A DNA stretch of 64,000 bases from the NCBI RefSeq assembly GCF_025947065.1, contig NZ_CP109994.1:1178001-1242000 (forward strand), written 5' to 3'. Each line of letters begins with the position of its first letter. Within the stretch, counting starts at the first letter, position 1. The notes below the pieces were generated by a model. It did no database searches, was not told where the DNA came from, and was given only the letters and a program-made list of their open reading frames with translations. Positions 27,880 through 36,012 of this stretch are shown here, one piece after another. The DNA comes from Flavobacterium sp. N1736 (GTDB lineage: Bacteria > Bacteroidota > Bacteroidia > Flavobacteriales > Flavobacteriaceae). A program made the translations under genes and the position numbers.

Positions 27880-28707
27880 ATGAAATTAACAACCATATTA
27901 TCTTTCGTGTTACTAATGCTAAGTATCACGAGATCTCAGGCAAAAGTAAAATTCAATGTAGATTATCAAAATAACAAGATAGAAACAGATACCATAAGAG
28001 ATGAATTTAATTTAAAAAAGAAAAATACAGCAAAGCTTATCAGCGGTAAAAAACCGGATATTTTATTGAAATTTTACGAATACTATTTGCAGGAAAACGA
28101 CATAAGCAGAGCTGATTCATTAATCTCAAACATTTTAAAATCAACAAATGATATTGCTTATAAGTATCAAATGAGCTTAATTTCTTATCGTTATACTTTA
28201 GATACCAGGTCGCAAATGCTATTTACCTCAGATACTGATCGTATTGAAGAGTATCGTAACTATTTTTTAAAGTCCGGTATTTCATCATTAAAGTCAAATA
28301 ACGATATACGGGCTCATTATCTTGATTTGGTAGCTTTAGACTCTGCTTATTATAAAATTGTTCCCAATAGCGTTGTAAAAAAACAAATGGGGCGCCATTA
28401 TAATAGCCTGGCTTGGTATAGCATCGTAACGCAACAGCTAAATGATGTTGCGTATTATTTAGATCAAAGTATAAAGTATGATCCCGAATCAAAATATCCG
28501 GTTTCTAACAGACCACTGCTGCTTTTATTACAAGGGAATTATAGGGAAGCAGAGGCTCTTTATATAAAACTAAAAGATCTGCCGTTTGAAGAACCCAACT
28601 CCACTTTTAAAGATGAGTTTTTAGAAGATTTAAAGCTAGTAGAAGCAGAGGGAATCAAGATCAATAACGAAAAAAAAATCAGAAGGATATTAAATTCAAA
28701 AAAATAG
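27880..28707 (+). CDS. Exported hypothetical protein, helix-rich
   Basis: A 275-residue protein with signal peptide (MKLTTILSFVLLMLSITRSQA). The body is rich in short helices; stretches such as YYLQENDISRADSLISNIL, RHYNSLAWYSIVTQQLNDVAYYLDQSI and LLLLQGNYREAEALYIKLKDL look like tetratricopeptide-type hairpins. No family is recognised. It could be a periplasmic TPR adaptor. A rho-independent terminator follows. Confidence 0.6.
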   Translation: MKLTTILSFVLLMLSITRSQAKVKFNVDYQNNKIETDTIRDEFNLKKKNTAKLISGKKPDILLKFYEYYLQENDISRADSLISNILKSTNDIAYKYQMSLISYRYTLDTRSQMLFTSDTDRIEEYRNYFLKSGISSLKSNNDIRAHYLDLVALDSAYYKIVPNSVVKKQMGRHYNSLAWYSIVTQQLNDVAYYLDQSIKYDPESKYPVSNRPLLLLLQGNYREAEALYIKLKDLPFEEPNSTFKDEFLEDLKLVEAEGIKINNEKKIRRILNSKK

Positions 28708-28747
28708 AAATCTTATATTCGTGAAGATTTCTACTCAGGAAATTTCC

Positions 28748-28784
28748 AAAAACCTTCAAAGTTAATCTTTGGAGGTTTTTTTTA
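28748..28784 (+). terminator. Terminator after exported helix-rich protein
   Basis: AAAAACCTTCAAAG (28748-28761) pairs with 28767-28780 with one wobble, followed by a continued T-run to 28783. It is 40 bases after the stop at 28707. Confidence 0.75.
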
Positions 28785-28850
28785 TGAATTTGGTAGTTTT
28801 TATGAATTGGATTTTCTTTTTTAAATTTGGTAAGATATACTTTGCGGACA

Positions 28851-28865
28851 CGGATTACAAATCCG
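28851..28865. repeat. Small GC-rich hairpin in intergenic region
   Basis: CGGATT-ACA-AATCCG with GC-rich flanks (GCGGACA to the left, CGCGAT to the right) in AT-rich DNA between 28785 and 29063. The rest of that stretch holds nothing recognisable. It resembles short dispersed repeats found in Bacteroidota intergenic regions; only one copy is in this window. Confidence 0.3.
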
Positions 28866-29063
28866 CGCGATCTGGTTCAACAAATTAAAAGTCCTTTTGA
28901 TAAATTATAAAGAATTATGAATATATTTGATTTAAATAAAGTATGACGTTTGTTATTCTTATCAACTTAAATTTTGGAGCTTTGTGTGGTTTTTGTTACA
29001 CATATAAATTAAGTTACCAGCAATTTTACCACAGAGTCAGGAATCTAAATCAATCCAAAACTA

Positions 29064-30329
29064 ATGAAAAACTCAGATTTTATTTTAAATGTCAATAAAT
29101 TGCAAAATGATAATATTCTCAGGGATAGTGTTTTTACTTTAAAAATACCTGCAGAAAAGTTTGAAATAACATATGATATAATAGGATTACATAATTTCGT
29201 TGAAGAACAAATAGATTCGTGGAAAAATTTAATTTTCGCAAAAAACCCTTTTTTTAATCACTCATTAACATTTTTTTCAAAATTATTAATTACAATCGAA
29301 AATTCAGTTAATAACACAAAACCTCAATTGGATGTAAATAGAGAAATACAAAGAGTAATTTCAAAAATTCCGAACACAGTCCTATTAAGTAATTCTCCCA
29401 AAACTCAATTTTTAGAAAAATTATATTTAAAAGATCCCGAATTTATTGATGGTGCATATGCTAATTTTGTAAATAACATTCAAAATGTTAATTTCATTAA
29501 TCAAAACTACCTAAAGGGAATTGTTCTAGCTATTAATTTTGAAATGCAAGATATTAATCTGATCTCCTTAGGTCAAAGTGAAGAAATATATTTTTCAGAA
29601 ATAAGAAATAGGTTTTTAGCCGAAAATAACGATACTATAGACAAATTTGGCGAAATATTAAAAAATACAAAAGAATCAACTTCTCAAGAAATTGAAAACT
29701 TAAAAAATCTTAAAGAAAAATGGGATGAACAGTTTTTCGAAATTTATGAGGAATGGGTATCAAAGGCTGATAAAGAAATGAAAAAAAGCAATGCTAATGC
29801 TATTAAACTTTTAAAAAAATCAATACAATCTAAAATAGATTTAGAACAAACATATAAAGAGCAAATGAAGTTTCAAGTCCCTGCCGTGTACTGGAAACAA
29901 AGAGCTAATGAATTAAATATTGAAGGACATAAATTTATGAAATGGTTAATATTTCTTGTTATTCTTGGAACTTCTTTACTTTTTTCAATATTATGGTTAA
30001 GTCCGGAAGATATGCTAGAAAGCATTTTCTCAAAAGAACCAGTAAGAGCAATTAGGTGGTCAATAATTTTTATAACCTTTATATCGTTCCTTTTCTTTGG
30101 TATACAAGCAGTAAAAAAAGCAATGTTTTCCAGCTTTCATTTAGCTCGAGATGCAGAAGAAAGAGAAAAACTTACAGTCTTTTATCTTTCACTAATTAAA
30201 GACACCACAATAACTCAAGAAGATAGAAGCTTAATTTTACAATCATTATTTAGTAGAGCAGAAACAGGTATGCTAAAAGAGGATGGAAATCCGACAATGC
30301 CAAGTTTATTTGATAAAATTAGAGCATAA
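29064..30329 (+). CDS. DUF6161-like membrane protein
   Basis: A 421-residue protein. Residues 1-285 are largely helical with a charged coiled coil (about 190-275, KNTKESTSQEIENLKNLKEKW). Two transmembrane helices lie at about 293-312 (WLIFLVILGTSLLFSILWL) and 327-345 (SIIFITFISFLFFG). The C-terminal tail (HLARDAEEREKLTVFYLSLI ... LFSRAETGMLKEDGNPTMP) resembles the conserved block of DUF6161. No function is established. It has no signal peptide and probably anchors a cytoplasmic coiled coil to the inner membrane. It opens an accessory-looking region. Confidence 0.55.
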   Translation: MKNSDFILNVNKLQNDNILRDSVFTLKIPAEKFEITYDIIGLHNFVEEQIDSWKNLIFAKNPFFNHSLTFFSKLLITIENSVNNTKPQLDVNREIQRVISKIPNTVLLSNSPKTQFLEKLYLKDPEFIDGAYANFVNNIQNVNFINQNYLKGIVLAINFEMQDINLISLGQSEEIYFSEIRNRFLAENNDTIDKFGEILKNTKESTSQEIENLKNLKEKWDEQFFEIYEEWVSKADKEMKKSNANAIKLLKKSIQSKIDLEQTYKEQMKFQVPAVYWKQRANELNIEGHKFMKWLIFLVILGTSLLFSILWLSPEDMLESIFSKEPVRAIRWSIIFITFISFLFFGIQAVKKAMFSSFHLARDAEEREKLTVFYLSLIKDTTITQEDRSLILQSLFSRAETGMLKEDGNPTMPSLFDKIRA

Positions 30330-30339
30330 CTAAAAATCG

Positions 30340-30427
30340 CCCTTTGCTGGCGCGAGCGTCCCGCTCGTGAATATTGAATTTCTTTAAAAAGATTGTGCTC
30401 ACGAGCGGACGCTCGCGCCAGCAGGGG
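30340..30427. repeat. REP/BIME-like GC-rich inverted repeat
   Basis: Two GC-rich arms (30346-30370 and 30399-30422; core GGCGCGAGCGTC and its complement) in inverted orientation, differing by one extra C, with a 28-base AT-rich spacer. Each arm itself contains a small palindrome (GAGCG/CGCTC). The composition is strikingly unlike the flanks. This is the layout of paired REP elements (BIME), placed between two codirectional genes. Confidence 0.7.
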
Positions 30428-30509
30428 GATATTACGAAATTTATATTTTACATTTCTTTACCTTTATTTATTCTATTCATCTATAAACAAGACCAAAAAA
30501 TAACTAGCT

Positions 30510-30746
30510 ATGAATGATAAATACAAGCTTATTGAGTATTTTTATACCGAAGCATTGAAGCACGAAGTTAACTCAGAAGAGTTTTTAAAAAACAGTAAAC
30601 AAATTACAAAGTTATACAGGGAACACTTTGGATTGAGTCCGTTTTGGCTTGAATATCATAAATATGTTGAAAATGACAATAAAGAAAGTGTTCTTCGTTA
30701 TCTTGAAATGATGATAATAGAGTTACGTAAAATTTACGAATTTTAA
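30510..30746 (+). CDS. Small hypothetical protein (78 aa)
   Basis: A 78-residue acidic/aromatic protein without signal peptide or membrane helix (MNDKYKLIEYFYTEAL ... SVLRYLEMMIIELRKIYEF). Two or three amphipathic helices are likely. I do not recognise a family. It lies between two repeat elements. Confidence 0.4.
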   Translation: MNDKYKLIEYFYTEALKHEVNSEEFLKNSKQITKLYREHFGLSPFWLEYHKYVENDNKESVLRYLEMMIIELRKIYEF

Positions 30747-30791
30747 GTTTCAAGTAAATTAGCAACTATTTCCAGTTGCCCAAAGTGTGTT

Positions 30792-31020
30792 GCTGCGCAA
30801 ATATCTCTGACTTTGCGCAATTTTTTTGTTCCTTAGAAATTATAAACCAGATAAAAGTCTCCCGACTTTTTACTGTTTGTTCTTATTATTGTCTTGGATA
30901 TTTTTACATTTAGGAAAAATATTCTAAGAAAATTAGTTTTAAAGTCAGAGACTTTATGAAGTCTTTGTTTTTCTATTATATTTGTTTAAAATGACGCAAA
31001 GTCAGAGACATTTGCGCAGC
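30792..31020. repeat. MITE-like element with 26-bp terminal inverted repeats
   Basis: Arms 30792-30817 (starts GCTGCGCAAATA) and 30995-31020 are inverted copies identical at 25 of 26 bases, 177 bases apart. The AT-rich interior has no open frame but holds a smaller related pair of CTGACTTT/AAAGTCAG-type words and a T-run after the left arm. The rest of the 30747-31168 intergenic stretch is featureless. It could be a miniature mobile element or a large stem-loop. Confidence 0.5.
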
Positions 31021-31168
31021 GTAAAGAGAAACACTTCGTAGAGCGGGGGTTTTTTATTTTAATACTAGAAAGTTGGTATATTTAACCTCGCTGTAGTAAC
31101 AATACCTTAACTGCAATTTGCAATTGTATCGTAGCAAGAAACATTGTCCTAAATAGAAAAATTAATAT

Positions 31169-32533
31169 CTATTTTTTAGATTTTTCATAAAGATATTCCG
31201 CAATTTTATCGATTATCTTTTTAAGAGATGCCTTTAAGTTATCGTTTTCAGCCATATATTTAAATGTTTCATTTTCAAACACTGCAATCAATACGGCTTT
31301 TCCAGCGTCAGATGACAATTGTACTTCAATAGAAATTTCAAAATCAAAATGATAGCCATATTCTGCAAAGTTTTCATTAGTCAACTTGTACATATTTACT
31401 TGATTAAAAAGAGTATTCTCGAGTTTGATTTTAGATGTACTTAGTTCTTTTCCAACAACTTTTGGGACGATTATATTCAAATATTCAATCTCTTCATCTT
31501 TTTCTTCTTCCATTACTTTTTTCAAAGGAGTTGGAGATAATTTATTAATAATACTTTCTTTTTTGATAACAATTTCTTTATATCGAGCAACATCCGAATC
31601 TTTATATTCAAAAGTATAATCTGAATCCTGTGAAATTTTAAGAATCGGCTTGAATATACTATCAATTTCTTTTTGGGTGTAAGCTTCTCTCTCTATTAAT
31701 ATATCAACTTCTTCTTCATTAGAATAATCTAATTCTAAAACAGATTTTTTAAATTTATCTTCGACTTCATCAACCCAATTTTTTATTGCTTTATCCCCAA
31801 TATTATTTTTCATAGTATGATCAATAGCCACACCTACTTCAAAACTTCCAAATTTATACTGAACTGTTCTCGGGTCTATATAAGATAAAATTGAATTGTA
31901 TAATCTAGTTAATTTTCTACTATCAGCTATTTGATTTCCGAAATGTTTAAAAAAGTCAATCTTTGTGAAATTCTTATAAGATGTAGTTACAAGATTTAAA
32001 AGTTTACTTAATTCGATAATTCCCAGAGAACCATCATAAGTTGATGCAGTAGGTTCAAACTTTAAATAGAAAGCATTTTCTATTAATTTTTCTAGATAAG
32101 CCGTTTCAAAAAATTTATTGACCAAATTTTCATATTGTGGTAATTTAATAAATCTATTATCTACATAGGAATTTTCACCAGGTATATACAATGGATTTAA
32201 TTCATCAACCGTTATTTGAAATGTCTGAATATTATTCCCAGAAATCATTTCAACATCTGATAAATATAAAAAGGTATAAAAATTAGCAGAATCAAATAAT
32301 ATTTGATGTAGATTATCAATTCCGGAAATCAACCTATAAAGATTGTATTCATCAATTTGAAAATTCAAATATCTTAATCTATCATCATCAAAGTCAACAA
32401 GGTACTTTAAGAAATTAATATTTTTAAATTTGTAGTGCGAAAGTATTGGCTCGTCATAATATAATAAGTCAGATACCATTTGAGCATTTTCAAAAGGGAA
32501 TCTGGATAAAATATTTGTGTTTGGATCGTTCAT
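31169..32533 (-). CDS. Hypothetical protein (454 aa), second gene of a pair
   Basis: A 454-residue soluble protein. Residues 20-90 (VSDLLYYDEPILSHYKF ... LRYLNFQIDEYNLYRLISG) are reminiscent of DUF6575-like proteins, an uncertain match. The C-terminus is a mixed sheet/helix domain with a Lys-rich end. It overlaps the upstream 131-residue gene by four bases (ATGA), so the two are translationally coupled and probably act together. No catalytic motif is visible. Confidence 0.55.
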   Translation of the reverse strand: MNDPNTNILSRFPFENAQMVSDLLYYDEPILSHYKFKNINFLKYLVDFDDDRLRYLNFQIDEYNLYRLISGIDNLHQILFDSANFYTFLYLSDVEMISGNNIQTFQITVDELNPLYIPGENSYVDNRFIKLPQYENLVNKFFETAYLEKLIENAFYLKFEPTASTYDGSLGIIELSKLLNLVTTSYKNFTKIDFFKHFGNQIADSRKLTRLYNSILSYIDPRTVQYKFGSFEVGVAIDHTMKNNIGDKAIKNWVDEVEDKFKKSVLELDYSNEEEVDILIEREAYTQKEIDSIFKPILKISQDSDYTFEYKDSDVARYKEIVIKKESIINKLSPTPLKKVMEEEKDEEIEYLNIIVPKVVGKELSTSKIKLENTLFNQVNMYKLTNENFAEYGYHFDFEISIEVQLSSDAGKAVLIAVFENETFKYMAENDNLKASLKKIIDKIAEYLYEKSKK

Positions 32534-32925
32534 GGTAATTTTTCCACTACTGTAAATTTATCTAATATTTTATCGTCCTCCATTGGGAAAAGTGTAAAAT
32601 GAGATTTATCATCTAGCGTTTTATATTTTATTCCAAAATCGGATGTCACATTTACTTTTGCAACATGACTAAATCTAGATCTTAATTTTTCAGGCATTAA
32701 TAAAAAATTGCTAACAGCAGATTTTAGATTGTCATATGTAGATAATCCCCAACTTTCACATTCGTGTTGTGTGGCTTTATAGCGTGGATTTGCAGATTTT
32801 GGTAATAAATCATCATGTTCCATGGAACTTGATTTAATTAAGCGAAATAAAACTAAATCGCCTTCATGATTTGATAAAGGGCAATTTTCAACTTTATCAA
32901 TATTTTTCTGATAATATAGACCCAT
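32530..32925 (-). CDS. Hypothetical protein (131 aa), first gene of a pair
   Basis: A 131-residue soluble protein (MGLYYQKNIDKVENC ...) with no recognised family. Notable stretches are NPRYKATQHECESWGLSTYDNLKSAV and a basic/aromatic end. It is tightly coupled to the 454-residue gene by a four-base overlap and divergent from the FRG-domain gene. The short-plus-long coupled layout recalls accessory two-gene modules, but I cannot assign a role. Confidence 0.5.
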   Translation of the reverse strand: MGLYYQKNIDKVENCPLSNHEGDLVLFRLIKSSSMEHDDLLPKSANPRYKATQHECESWGLSTYDNLKSAVSNFLLMPEKLRSRFSHVAKVNVTSDFGIKYKTLDDKSHFTLFPMEDDKILDKFTVVEKLP

Positions 32926-33042
32926 ACAACTATAATATGATTTTTTATTTTGGCTAATGTAGGAATTTTAAGTTGATCAAATAACAAAAATTGCAGTTTT
33001 GGTAATTAAACTTAAATATATATTAAAAATAACTGCAGTTAA

Positions 33043-33167
33043 TAACGGTTTCAAGTAATTGGAGCTTTAATGCAAAATTTAAAGTTAGTTTTGCATTTGT
33101 AAACTTAATCTTAAATTGTTAATTTTGGGAGAATTGAGCCCCAACTTTACAAGCTGGAGGGACGTTA
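33043..33167. other. attC-like imperfect cruciform upstream of FRG gene
   Basis: Nested inverted repeats are seen: outer TAACG/CGTTA (33043 and 33163), middle TTGGAGCT with AGCCCCAA (33059-33066, 33137-33144, 7 of 8) and inner ATGCAAAA/TTTTGCAT (33070-33077, 33089-33096, perfect). The 3' end GACGTTAGC resembles an integron attC end, 30 bases before the FRG start. No integrase or second site is seen. TAGTTTTG at 33086-33093 also fits a -7 promoter box. Confidence 0.25.
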
Positions 33168-33196
33168 GCGTTAACTTTAAGAAAATATTGCTTTAT

Positions 33197-33907
33197 ATGA
33201 GAAAACATAAAATAAATTCTTTTCAAGATTTTTTAATCTATATCGACGATATTGAACTGATAGGTTATGATATAAATCTTTTTCGTGGACAATCTGTTAA
33301 TCAGCCACTATTGCCATCGATTTGTAGAGATGAACCTAAAACTGATACTACAGAAATTGAAATTAAAATGCTTGAAGATTTCAAAAGACGCTCTTCTTTA
33401 TTAATTAGTAAAAAATTTCAAACTGATTGGGAATGGTTAATATATGCTCAACATTTCGGTCTAAAAACAAGATTATTAGATTGGACAAGTAATCCTTTAG
33501 TTGCATTATGGTTTGCTTGTCAAAATCAATATTCAATGAAGGAAAATTCTTTTTTATATATACTCTCTTGCGACGATAAAATGCGAGTTGACTTATCTAA
33601 AAATCAATCGCCTTTTAATACTACTAGTACAAAAATTTTAAGACCAACTTTGAATAATGAAAGAATAGTTGCCCAAGCAGGTTGGTTTACAGCACACAGA
33701 TACTCAAAAACTGATAACCAATTTGTAGCTTTAGAGAAAAATTTAAATCTTAAAAGTCATTTAATAGAAATTGAAATTCCAGCACAATTGAAAAAAGAAT
33801 TGCTAAGGAAATTGTCTATGTTTGGGATAAATAATCAAACAATTTTTCCAGATGTTAATGGCTTAAGTTTACATTTGAATTGGAAATATTTAGTAAATAA
33901 GTATTAA
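33197..33907 (+). CDS. FRG-domain protein
   Basis: A 236-residue protein. I start at ATG 33197 (MRKHKINSFQDF); a longer frame from TTG at 33116 is less likely. The FRG signature is visible: LFRGQSVNQPLLPSICR (about residue 28) and the second conserved block YAQHFGLKTRLLDWTSNPLVALWFAC (about 90-115). FRG domains occur in uncharacterised bacterial proteins, often in accessory or phage-related regions; the biochemical role is not established. It is divergent from the 131/454-residue pair with a structured intergenic region between. Confidence 0.8.
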   Translation: MRKHKINSFQDFLIYIDDIELIGYDINLFRGQSVNQPLLPSICRDEPKTDTTEIEIKMLEDFKRRSSLLISKKFQTDWEWLIYAQHFGLKTRLLDWTSNPLVALWFACQNQYSMKENSFLYILSCDDKMRVDLSKNQSPFNTTSTKILRPTLNNERIVAQAGWFTAHRYSKTDNQFVALEKNLNLKSHLIEIEIPAQLKKELLRKLSMFGINNQTIFPDVNGLSLHLNWKYLVNKY

Positions 33908-34006
33908 AGCTTATTGCTAGTGACTAATGGATTTTTGGTAATTGGCTTAATTAAAAGTTGGTTTGTATTTAAAATTGTTTACAAATCCAAATTATGAAAA
34001 ACAAAA

Positions 34007-34028
34007 AAAGAGACTCAAAAGTCTCTTT
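34007..34028 (-). terminator. Terminator after XRE-family regulator
   Basis: AAAGAGAC-TCAAAA-GTCTCTTT, followed on the minus strand by further T residues. It lies 28 bases after the stop of the leftward regulator gene. Confidence 0.75.
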
Positions 34029-34055
34029 CCAAAATCAATATATCTTAATAAACAA

Positions 34056-34463
34056 TTATCTACTAATCAATTTCTCAAGCCTCACCATCATTTCATCTTT
34101 CTCTTTCAACATACGCTCGTATAACGCAATTTTTTCTTCATGAAGTTGAATTATCTTGTCAATTGGATTAACATTAAATGTAGCACTATAACCTGTATTT
34201 AAGAAAGCTCCATTATCAAAAGTATTAGAAATAATATTTATCGCTTGTTCTTCATCAAAATTCTGAAAAGCTTCAACAGGAATTTTTAATAATACTGAAA
34301 TTTGTTTAAGCAGGCTATCTTCAATTACGTCTTTTGCCTCCAGCATAGAAATTTTCTTCTGATTCCAGTCATTTCCCAGATCAAAAGCCAAAGCTTCTTG
34401 TTTGATGCCAAGCATTTCTCTGAAGCGTTTTACGTTTCTTCCCTGATGTATTTTCTGTTCCAT
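34056..34463 (-). CDS. XRE-family helix-turn-helix regulator
   Basis: A 135-residue protein started at MEQKIHQGRNVKRF (a Met four codons upstream is possible). The HTH domain spans about residues 5-65 (RFREMLGIKQEALAFDLGNDWNQKKISMLE), as in Cro/C1-type repressors. A linker (GYSATFNVNPIDK) leads to a C-terminal coiled coil (IIQLHEEKIALYERMLKEKDEMMVRL) that likely dimerises. Similar regulators are frequent in Bacteroidota accessory regions. The target is unknown; it is divergent from the next hypothetical gene. Confidence 0.78.
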   Translation of the reverse strand: MEQKIHQGRNVKRFREMLGIKQEALAFDLGNDWNQKKISMLEAKDVIEDSLLKQISVLLKIPVEAFQNFDEEQAINIISNTFDNGAFLNTGYSATFNVNPIDKIIQLHEEKIALYERMLKEKDEMMVRLEKLISR

Positions 34464-34643
34464 AATGAATATCAATTTTCTAAAGGCTCAAAGTTAAAGC
34501 CAATCGGATAAAAATCCTGAGTTTCAAAGATAAAAAAATATCCCATAAAACATCACTTTTGTCAGATATTATATCCGCAATTAGTAATAGATTATCCTTT
34601 TGAAAGACTGGAATTTCGCTTGTCAATTTTAAATCTCCTTGGT

Positions 34644-35204
34644 ATGAAAAAGAATAAAATATCCTTCAAAACTAATTATTGGGAAGAATATTCGGCAGAA
34701 AATCCATTTAGGGCAATTGACGCCTTTTTTGACTTTGAACATCTTGATTATTATAAACAATCTTTAACCGAAGCGGTAATCTATAGCTATAAATCAAAAA
34801 TTTACCAACAGGATAATCCTTCGAGTGTTTTTGTGTTGTATAGTGTTGTGAGCTCTTTTATTAAAGCCTGTTACGGTCTTCAACAAAAAAGCAAAAAATG
34901 GAAAGTAAACGAGTCTGAACGTTGTGAAACTATATATCATCTTTCGTCGCTCACGAAAGAAGAATTCGATAATCCTTTTATTGTATTTCAAAAAGCATTT
35001 GAAGAAAATACTCTCGAAGACTTTGAATTATTTCTATGTCTAATCATAGAGCTTTCATTATCTCCTTTTGCCGGAGATCCTTACTGTGACCTCACGACGC
35101 CTTATATTCACGTAATTAAAATGCTCGATGCAGTAGGATTAATTACAGAAAGAGGCGTTGAAAAAATCAAGAAAAAAGATCGGATTGATTGTGTAGCAGA
35201 ATAA
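34644..35204 (+). CDS. Hypothetical protein (186 aa)
   Basis: A 186-residue soluble protein from ATG 34644 (MKKNKISFKTNYW); a TTG eight codons earlier is an alternative. It is helix-rich and aromatic (FFDFEHLDYYKQSLTEAVIYSYKS) with no recognised family. It is divergent from the XRE regulator, 180 bases away, which might control it. A terminator follows at 35323. Confidence 0.5.
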   Translation: MKKNKISFKTNYWEEYSAENPFRAIDAFFDFEHLDYYKQSLTEAVIYSYKSKIYQQDNPSSVFVLYSVVSSFIKACYGLQQKSKKWKVNESERCETIYHLSSLTKEEFDNPFIVFQKAFEENTLEDFELFLCLIIELSLSPFAGDPYCDLTTPYIHVIKMLDAVGLITERGVEKIKKKDRIDCVAE

Positions 35205-35322
35205 GTTATACTAATTATTAATATTACATTACTTTTTCAAACTTAATTGTTTAAAGCAAATAATTGATTATTTTTTTGTTTTAGTTTACAAATTGTGGGG
35301 ATATGGTTAGGTAACAAAAATA

Positions 35323-35350
35323 AAAAATCCCTATTTTACTAGGGGTTTTT
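35323..35350. terminator. Bidirectional terminator
   Basis: AAAAATCCCT pairs with AGGGGTTTTT (one wobble) around an 8-base loop, with A and T runs on both sides. It lies in the 35205-35542 intergenic stretch. Confidence 0.7.
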
Positions 35351-35386
35351 GATGCTTTTAAAGCTTTTTTTAAAGAACTCGCTACA

Positions 35387-35464
35387 ATGACTACACTGTT
35401 AATTTATAGAAATGATGAACTACCTTCAAAGGCTTTAAAAGCATTTTTAGATCAGTATAGATAG
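35387..35464 (+). pseudogene. Possible LysR-type regulator C-terminal remnant
   Basis: A 25-codon frame reads MTTLLIYRNDELPSKALKAF and ends after five more residues, like the extreme C-terminus of LysR substrate-binding domains (LxYRKD ... ALKAFLD). The same frame is open for some 11 codons upstream. No other part of such a gene is present. It could be coincidental. Confidence 0.25.
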
Positions 35465-35542
35465 ATTTATTTTGATAAAATTATAGTTTTCTAATTTTTC
35501 AGTTTTTGAATTAATACAAAAACTATAGATTAAAAATCGAAG

Positions 35543-35899
35543 TTAAACTTGTGAGATTATCAAATGCTCTAATTCTTCACGATGCGTTTCGCCCCATTTT
35601 GCAGTAAGAGCAATAACGGGTATAAGTGTTTCTCCTAAAGGTGTTAATTTATATTCCACTTTTAAAGGAATTTCATTAAAATCAATTTTAGAGAGAATTC
35701 CATGATCAATGAGTTGTTTCAGCTGCGTATCCAAAACTCTTCGGCTTGCCTTTGGAATTTTTCTTTGTAATTCTCCGGGTCTTTTAATTCCCGAATAAAT
35801 ACTCCAGATCAAAGCAAGTTTCCACTTTCCGTTTATTACTTCGAGAAATAAATTTAATCCACAATCTAAGGAAACAGGTAATTTTTTTTGATAAGTCAT
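35543..35899 (-). CDS. HxlR-family transcriptional regulator
   Basis: A 118-residue winged-helix regulator. The family hallmarks are the early Cys (SLDCGLNLFLEVINGKWKLALIW), the recognition region RPGELQRKIPKASRRVLDTQLKQLIDHGIL and the wing YKLTPLGETL. HxlR proteins often sense reactive electrophiles or aldehydes through that Cys and regulate a divergent oxidoreductase. That is the layout here: the aldo/keto reductase starts 113 bases away on the opposite strand. Confidence 0.87.
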   Translation of the reverse strand: MTYQKKLPVSLDCGLNLFLEVINGKWKLALIWSIYSGIKRPGELQRKIPKASRRVLDTQLKQLIDHGILSKIDFNEIPLKVEYKLTPLGETLIPVIALTAKWGETHREELEHLIISQV

Positions 35900-35963
35900 A
35901 TGATGATTTTCTACAGTAAAAATAGTAAAAATAAAAATCTGATAGGGTTGAATTTAGCCGTAA

Positions 35964-35994
35964 TTGTATGTGTTGAACCTTCTGTGTAATTTTG
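35964..35994 (+). promoter_or_regulatory. Flavobacterial promoter for aldo/keto reductase
   Basis: TTG at 35964-35966, 20-base spacer, TAATTTTG at 35987-35994 (perfect TAnnTTTG), 18 bases before the start at 36013. It lies in the divergent region with the HxlR gene, which probably controls it. Confidence 0.6.
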
Positions 35995-36012
35995 CTTCAT
36001 AAAATAAAAGTC

